Assembly (NCBI GenBank): GCA_002221725.1
Contig: NJFT01000305.1
Location: 1 to 39,333, forward strand
Length of the DNA: 39,333 bases
DNA from: Scedosporium boydii
Lineage: Eukaryota > Ascomycota > Sordariomycetes > Microascales > Microascaceae
Reading direction: 5' to 3'
Positions 33,336 to 39,333 of the stretch are shown piece by piece; positions within the stretch are counted from its first letter, which is position 1, and each line of letters begins with the position of its first letter. A program made the translations under genes and the position numbers. The notes under the pieces are model-generated. The model was not told where the DNA came from, ran no database searches, and saw only the letters and a program-made list of their open reading frames with translations.

Positions 33336-35217
33336 ATGCAGCTCCCTACATCTCTAGCACCATTTCTTATGGTGGCGGCTTCGGCCCTCGCGGCCAGGCC
33401 TTTCTTCGACGAGCCGGATACTGGCCTGGAGACCTTCCTCACCGGCAAGGGTAGTACCTGGGAGCCGGGTACTCTGCCCAACCTGCGCGACATCCGGTCC
33501 CTTCCCGACTTCCAGTTTGCCGCTCGCCAGGTCCTAAAAGGTGACCACTACGCTTACTACAGGTTAGGCGCCGGCCAGGAGGGCAGTATGTACAATTGCG
33601 GCAGGCCTCGCTCGACCTATTTGAGGCACAGTACTATCGTCGATTCGTCCCCATGCTGATTATTGATACCCCCTCCCATTAGGCTACCGCAACAATCTCA
33701 AAGTCTGGGACAAGATTCCCTTCCGGCCGCGAGTGATTCGCCCAGTGACGCAGTTAGCCCAGTCGATCGAGTTAGCCCTGCCCCTTCCCAGGCTCAACCC
33801 GGCACGTTTGGACTTTGACAATTATTTTCAGTAATGTCCGCCTTCTCTAATACAGCAGTTTATCTCATAGTATCGAAATCTTCGGCTACAACTTTAGCGC
33901 ACCATTTTTTATCGCCCCCGCTGCGGACGCTTCACACGCCGACCCCGTCCGCGCTGAGCTCAACTTCATGGAAGCCTCCGGCGACAACGAGATCCTTTAT
34001 ATTGTACGCCCTTCTTCGTGATTATCCACCACCCACCCCCACCCCCAATATGAAGACCATCTCTGAACAGTTGATAAAGGCTGCTCTTTTGGCAAAAAAG
34101 TCAATCGAAGAGCTTGATGCCGTTAAGCGGAACAACACCCGCAACGGTCGGCAGGTTATTTTCCAGCAGGTTCGTTGTTATGTCTTATCCAGAGTTCTAA
34201 AGCCTCTCGGTTTAGCCAGCCGCAAAGGACAGACACGGAAGCCCAATAGTTAACTTGGATTTTCGCCTAGATCTACACCAACAACAACCTCTCAGCCACT
34301 TGGGATGCCGTCCGCCGTGCCGAAGCGACCGGCGCCAGGGCCATTGTCTGGACTGTAGATAACCCCGGCACTGCTTCCCGCGTCCGTGCCGCGCGATACA
34401 AGGATGCTGACTTGTATGATTATCCCTGGAAGAAGTAATCGTAAGCGGCCGAGAAAATAAGTCGCGAACTAATCGAAACTGCGAAATGTAGCCTCCCATC
34501 CAGCACTCGTCCTAACACTGTAAGTCCTTGTCGTTGAATACGCGCCCGGTACAAGCTGCTGCAGGGTGAGAGATAATACTAACGTGGGGTACCCAGTGGG
34601 AAACCTACCAGGAGATGAAGACCATCACTAAACTTCCCATCATTCTCAAGGGTATCCAGTCGGTCGAGGATGCTCGTGAAGCCGTACGTGCCGGCGCCGA
34701 TGGCATTTACCTCTCCAACCATGGCGGCCGCCAACTAGAAGGCGCCCCATCCGCCGTTGAGATTGCTTATGAGATCTACCGCAACGATCCCGATATTTTC
34801 CAGCAGATTGTTGTCCTTGCCGACGGCGGTGTTCGATCTGGTGCTGACGCTCTGAAGCTCCTTGCATTTGGTGTCAAGGCGGTTGGTCTTGGCCGACCGT
34901 ATGATTCCCCGCAGTCCATGTTTCGAAATCAGAAACGAAAAAAGGAGTCTCTAACTAACCTATATTCTGTAGGTTCATGTTTGCTAACTGCTACGGTTAC
35001 GATGGAGTGGACAAGGCTATCAAGCTGTTAAAGAATGAGATTGTTCAGGATGGCTGGAATGTTGGAATTAACTCTATTGCTGACCTTGATGTTCGCTTCG
35101 TAAGTTGCCTGGTCTCAGGAGTCCAGACATCTTGTCTTTTACGTATTATTAACTATCACGTAGGTTAACACGCGGCGCTTGGAACAAGAAGTAACCGTCG
35201 TCAACCAATACTACTAG
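33336..35217 (+). CDS. FMN-dependent alpha-hydroxyacid dehydrogenase/oxidase, secreted type
   Basis: Nine exons give 406 residues: 33336-33585, 33683-33752, 33856-34003, 34071-34169, 34271-34413, 34492-34519, 34597-34898, 34973-35099 and 35164-35217. All phases agree. Several introns have textbook branch points (actaac, ctaactaac). The ATG starts a signal peptide (MQLPTSLAPFLMVAASALAA). Conserved FMN_dh landmarks: VWDKIPFRPRVI, GYNFSAPFFIAPAA, IFQQIYTNNN, IVWTVDNPG, LPIILKGIQ (Lys), IYLSNHGGRQLEGAP (catalytic His-Gly-Gly-Arg), LADGGVRSGADALKLLAFG and GRPFMFANCYGYDGV. The family oxidises 2-hydroxyacids (lactate, glycolate, mandelate type) using FMN. The exon 2 donor and exon 3 acceptor have in-frame alternatives; the choice used avoids a stop. 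The signal peptide suggests an extracellular or secretory role. Substrate is unknown. Confidence 0.8.
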
Positions 35218-35880
35218 TCGATAGACAGACTTGCCTTGTTGACGTGGGTTGTAGTTCTGCACTATTGGGGTCACTTGCCGGGGTCGACCGCCATCGTTCG
35301 GAACCCCCACGCAGCGGCCAGGCATGAATTCTTGGGGACGCAGCACTAAACGGTAGGGATTCTCAGCTGTTGTATTGTGCGCGCTGCGAGTGAAGCATTC
35401 CTAATGACGTTGATTACAACAAGGTTCCGGGAGAAGATTCGAGCTCCTAAAATATTACTTTCAAATACCCATCATCATCTAAACTTTTCTGTCAGAATTT
35501 CCTCGGGATCGGCGCAACATAGCCCATCTCACAGCCCAGACGCGACCGCGGCTTCTGGGAGTTGTCCTTGGTGGCGCTCAAGGAAAATTCTCCAATTACC
35601 CCGCACCTCATCCCAGATTGATTGGTCCTCAATTGGGCAGAAAGGGAGTTATTGTGAAACCATCTGAAAATTAATCTCACCGTCTGAATACTTCTAAAGC
35701 GGGACACTTTGCACAACAGGGGCTTGTACTGAGCGTTCCTCTATTAAATTCTACTGGGTGACATTTTTTAGTATGCCGACCACGAGCTAATCGTGTCTAA
35801 GATGGTATAGTTCCTCTAGGCTGCTGCTAAGAAACGCTCTGAAGCATGTACTAAAAGTACGAACTGATGATAGTATCGCG
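35218..35880. other. Intergenic region upstream of the NLR gene
   Basis: No gene is recognised; scattered short frames lack motifs. The NLR promoter and possibly a first exon should lie toward its right end. Confidence 0.4.
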
Positions 35881-38800
35881 CCTTAGCGACGGCGCTGAAG
35901 CCTAAAAGGGACGACGATGATAGTCCACCAGGAGCCGCGGCATCCTCACTTGGCCCACCTTCAGCTTTGGACAAAACCCCCTCCTCGGAGTACGTAGATC
36001 TTTCCCAACGCTCCATTTCTCTACCCACTGCCGCGGGGATTAAGAATTGACGTCTCGCTTTGCTAGACATCGAGCGAGATCGCGCGATCGCCATACTGAG
36101 CCACTCGGCCTCCGCGTCCTATACAAACCTCATGATGATAGGACAGCGGACCTGATCTTTGTTCATGGTCTTGGGGGTTCTTCTCTAACGACGTGGGCCT
36201 GGAAGGGCAACCCAACGCTCCTCTGGCCGCAAGAATGGCTCCCACAAGAGCCAGAGCTCAAAGCTGCGCGAGTTTTGACCTTCGGCTACAACGCAAATTA
36301 TCTCTCGCAGGATAGGACCACTTTTAACATATCCGACTTCGCAAAGGATCTACTTTTGCAGATGAAATTTGGTACCGATTCCGATACACAATCGCTGGGC
36401 ATTGGTGAGGTACGTTGTGTGCCATCTTACCCTATATATATGGAACTCCTGGTGACGTTCTGAACTCTTAATACCATCGCAATTGTAGAAGCCCGTCATA
36501 TTCATTGTGCATTCTATGGGCGGTTTGGTTGTGAAAAAGGTTCGTACGACACAACAAAATGATTTTCTTGGTTACCTTGGCCTTGACTTGCTACTAAAGT
36601 CATCCCGGTCCAGGCGTATATTCTAGGAGCCGCCGATGCCGAGTTCAAAGACATTCTCCAATCCGTTAGCAGCATTGTGTTTCTTGCAACTCCGCATCGG
36701 GGCAGCGGCCTGGCTGACGTCCTCTCAAAACTTTTGTCGATCTCCTTACACTCTCCTAAGGATTATATTGGAGATCTGGTTAGGAATTCCCCGCGAATAT
36801 CTGATATCAATGAACAGTTTCGTACCTATGCTGGGAGGCTTCAGATTGTCTCCTTCTTTGAGACACACCCTACGATTATCGGCCTAAAGAAAGTTGTAGG
36901 TATCTAACCCCTAACTCTGAAATTTAGCAACTGCAGGTACTAATCAACTTCTGTCTTTCTTTAGATGGTGGTTGAACGAGATTCTGCAACCCTCGGCTAC
37001 CCAGGCGAGATTACCTCACCTCTAAACACTGACCATAGAAATATTTGCAAGTACAAGTCACGGGATGATGAGAGTTACAAGACGGTTCGTAACGTGATCT
37101 TGAACCTAGTGAAGAAATTCAAACTAGAAGGTCAGTCCAAAGGCCAGTCAAAAATCTCTGATGATTGGTGGTTGTACTCTAATATAATAGCTTACTTTCT
37201 GAGTAGGTCGAAAATCGCATGAGGATTCTGTGCCCGTTGCCAAAGCCTCCAGTAGTACCCTTGACGAGATTTTCATACGATTGTCAGTTCCGAGATGGTC
37301 GAGTTCGGATGTTGAGGAGTTACTTGAGGGCTACGTCCAGGGGTCCTGTGATTGGATTCTCCAGGACGTCGTGTTTACGACCTTTGTTTCTGACGAACGG
37401 ATGCTGCCGACAATTTTACAACTGACAGGCTCTCCAGGGAGCGGAAAGTCTGTTCTATCATCCTTCCTCGGACGCCACCTACGAGAATCCGGTCGCCCTA
37501 CACAGCTCTGGTATTTCAAAAATGATGACCACTTATTGAGGTCCACGAGGCAGTGCATTCTTTCTCTCATCCAGCAAATGATGGAGGACGATGCAGAATA
37601 CGCCGAGAGACTCCGATCTCTATCTTGTGACTTCGAGTCAGAGCTTAGATCCGATGTGCGGACAATTTGGCAACGATTTTTCGTCAATATTGTTAGTCAC
37701 CTTGAGAGGAATAATCCAGTATACTGGGTTATTGACGGAATTGACGAAGCCGAATCAGTTCCTACATTTGTTGGATTACTGATGACCTTAAAGTCCGCGA
37801 AATTCCCGCTCCGCATCATCCTCCTATCACGGCCGCATCTTATTTCGCGTGTCCATGATAAACTTAGAGCCCCATTATCGGACCGGCTCTCTCACCTCTC
37901 TCTCGAAACCCCGAGGTCAAGCCTGGAGTTATATATTGTTGAACAGTTGCAATGGAGTGTATGGCCTGATGCGTTCAAGTCTTCGATAACTGCTTCACTT
38001 CTCGAAAAGGCTCAGGGGAACTTTTTATGGCTCTCCATAGTTCTGAGGGACCTAATCAACTGCGACACAGCGGAAGACGTACAGTTTGCTATCGACGAAA
38101 CGCCATTTGAACTCAGGGATATGTATGCCCGGATGGAACAGCACCACCTAGAAGAACTAGGAGCTGGGGATTCACGACGGGGCGAGTCGGACCGCCGACG
38201 TATTAAGGCAATCCTGGCTTGGGTGGCCTGTGTGGAAAGTCCACTTGCATTGAATGCGTTAGCCGAAGCCCTGAGCCCTGAATTCCAAGATATTCTCAAC
38301 TTGAAACACACCATTAAAAGACTTTGTGGTGATTTCGTCGTGATTGATAAGCGAAACGCCGTCAAGATCGTCCATCATACCGCCAAGGAATTCTTGATGA
38401 GGGAATCAACAAGCATTCTCAGGGTGCAATCTGATATCTCCAACCAAATGGTGTTCGAGAAATGTCTTGAGATACTCTCCGGGTCTCAGTTCCAAGTGCT
38501 TCTTAGGAGCCAAGGCGGTGTCGGTGGCCTTCTGCACTACTCGTGCCTCTTCTGGTCATACCATCTCGTACGCAGCGATGGGTTAACGCTTCGGGTAAAT
38601 GTACTCAAGAGGGTTGCAGACTTCTTCAGAAGTAAGGCCTGTTTAAGCTGGATTCATGCTGTCGCATCCACTGGGCGCATCGGTGCGTTGGTAGTCACCG
38701 CCAAGGACCTGAATAATTATCTTAATCGGTACAGGGTTGCCAATGCCAGCGACAATCCCCTCTCTCAACCGTTGAAGGAAATCGAGTTAATTGGCAATAT

Positions 38801-39314
38801 GGCTACGGAGTTGGTACGAATCGTGGGAAAATTCGGCGAACACCTATTTCGCTACCCTACATCCATCTACAGCGAGGTGCCTCTCTTCTGTCCTCCATTG
38901 TCCATTTTTGGCCAATACTTCTCTGCTCCTAGCACCAATCCCGCGGCGCCCAAAATTTCTGGTCTTTCCGCTACAACATGGGGTGACTCTCTGGCAAAAT
39001 TACCTCTTGGTCAAGGGCAAAGGCCAAAGAGAGTGTACTGTCGTGGTGGCCACTTCGCGATTTTGTCGTCTGATCAAGCCGTGAGGTTATACCAGTCGTC
39101 GACTTTCGAAGAGCAGCACCGGTTTACCCATAATGAATTCCTTCTTGTGGCGCAGTTTAACCGCGAGGGAGATAAACTTGTTACGTGCGGTATCAGGACG
39201 ATAAAGGTCTGGGATATCCGGTCTGGCACGAACGCCGCCGAGTTTCCCAACCCTAGTGGGGTCCGCGCGACGGATGTCTGCTTCTCAAATGACTCTTCTG
39301 AGATTATCGTCTAA
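35881..39314 (+). CDS. SesB-type lipase-like/NACHT/WD40 NLR (STAND) protein, 5' end unresolved, stop in the WD region
   Basis: Exons: about 35881-35989, 36067-36409, 36489-36539, 36614-36895, 36965-37130 and 37207-39314. Introns are 69-79 bp and all joins keep frame. The N-terminus is an alpha/beta-hydrolase (SesB-like) domain: LIFVHGLGGSSLTTWAW, VIFIVHSMGGLVVKK (nucleophile Ser) and FLATPHRGSGLADVL. The NACHT follows, with Walker A GSPGSGKS (37428-37451) and Walker B VYWVIDGIDEAE (about 37722). WD-repeat sequence starts near 39,050 (GIRTIKVWDIRSG). A TAA at 39312-39314 ends the frame in mid-blade (EIIV, stop, VDDPTF). Such architectures act in fungal non-self recognition and heterokaryon incompatibility. 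No in-frame ATG was found: the first exon segment (KPKRDDDDSPPGAAASS) follows a TAG. An upstream exon or a broken 5' end is needed. The length is about 1000 residues to the stop; full WD proteins of this class are longer. Confidence 0.8.
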
Positions 39315-39333
39315 GTTGACGACCCCACTTTCC

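Noticed and set aside
33753..33855. Apparent stop before the GYNFSAP segment of the FMN dehydrogenase
   Set aside because: Using the acceptor atacag at 33855 removes it and gives the normal spacing between RPRV and GYNF.
34414..34491. Two in-frame stops in the FMN dehydrogenase taken at first as pseudogenisation
   Set aside because: They fall in a good 78-bp intron (gtatga, branch ctaat, tag) whose removal restores the frame.
35816..36245. Minus-strand frames opposite the NLR 5' end
   Set aside because: Antisense shadows of the first exons, with no motif.
1..39333. CRISPR arrays, tRNA or rRNA genes, bacterial-type operons
   Set aside because: No regularly spaced repeats, cloverleaf or rRNA cores were seen, and the window is eukaryotic.

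Overview
The window reads as a filamentous ascomycete chromosome segment, most likely Eurotiales-like. Evidence: short introns of about 50-100 bp with GT..YAG ends and CTAAC/CTGAC-type branch points; Zn2Cys6 regulator, Dal5-type MFS, cytochrome P450 and SesB-NACHT-WD gene families; and a repeat block whose CpA/TpG and CpG dinucleotides are almost gone, the signature of repeat-induced point mutation (RIP). The species is not identified.

Positions 1-17,700 are an AT-rich graveyard of nested transposable elements. A MITE-like foldback lies at the left edge. A 0.9-kb direct repeat occurs at 163-1080 and 10973-11883. Element A (1459-9922, minus strand) is a Ty3/gypsy chromovirus with both LTRs and recognisable gag, protease, RT, RNase H, integrase and chromodomain remnants. 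Two copies of an unrelated solo LTR (family B) are nested in it. Element II (about 11,884-16,600, minus strand) is a second gypsy element, cut inside integrase. A solo A-type LTR with a target-site duplication lies at 16633-17067, followed by a probable Fot1/pogo transposase tail.

Positions 17,700-39,333 are genic, with normal base composition. In order: expansin-like secreted protein (-), Zn2Cys6 regulator pseudogene (+), Dal5-type MFS transporter pseudogene (+), cytochrome P450 pseudogene (-), alpha/beta hydrolase (-), ToxD-like medium-chain reductase (-), a 2.9-kb stretch without a recognisable gene, a secreted FMN-dependent alpha-hydroxyacid dehydrogenase (+, nine exons), and a SesB-NACHT-WD NLR-type gene (+) that meets a stop codon in its first WD repeats at the right edge.

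The regulator, transporter, P450, hydrolase and reductase together look like a small catabolic or secondary-metabolite cluster with no visible backbone synthase. Its first three members are broken, and almost every lesion can be explained as C-to-T on the plus strand, while the expansin gene between them and the repeats is intact. The most interesting points are this one-strand decay of a cluster, the P450 whose haem-ligand cysteine is tyrosine, the homology-limited mutation of the 16.6-kb solo LTR, and the possibly truncated NLR. Exon models were built by hand from splice signals and family similarity; nothing was searched.
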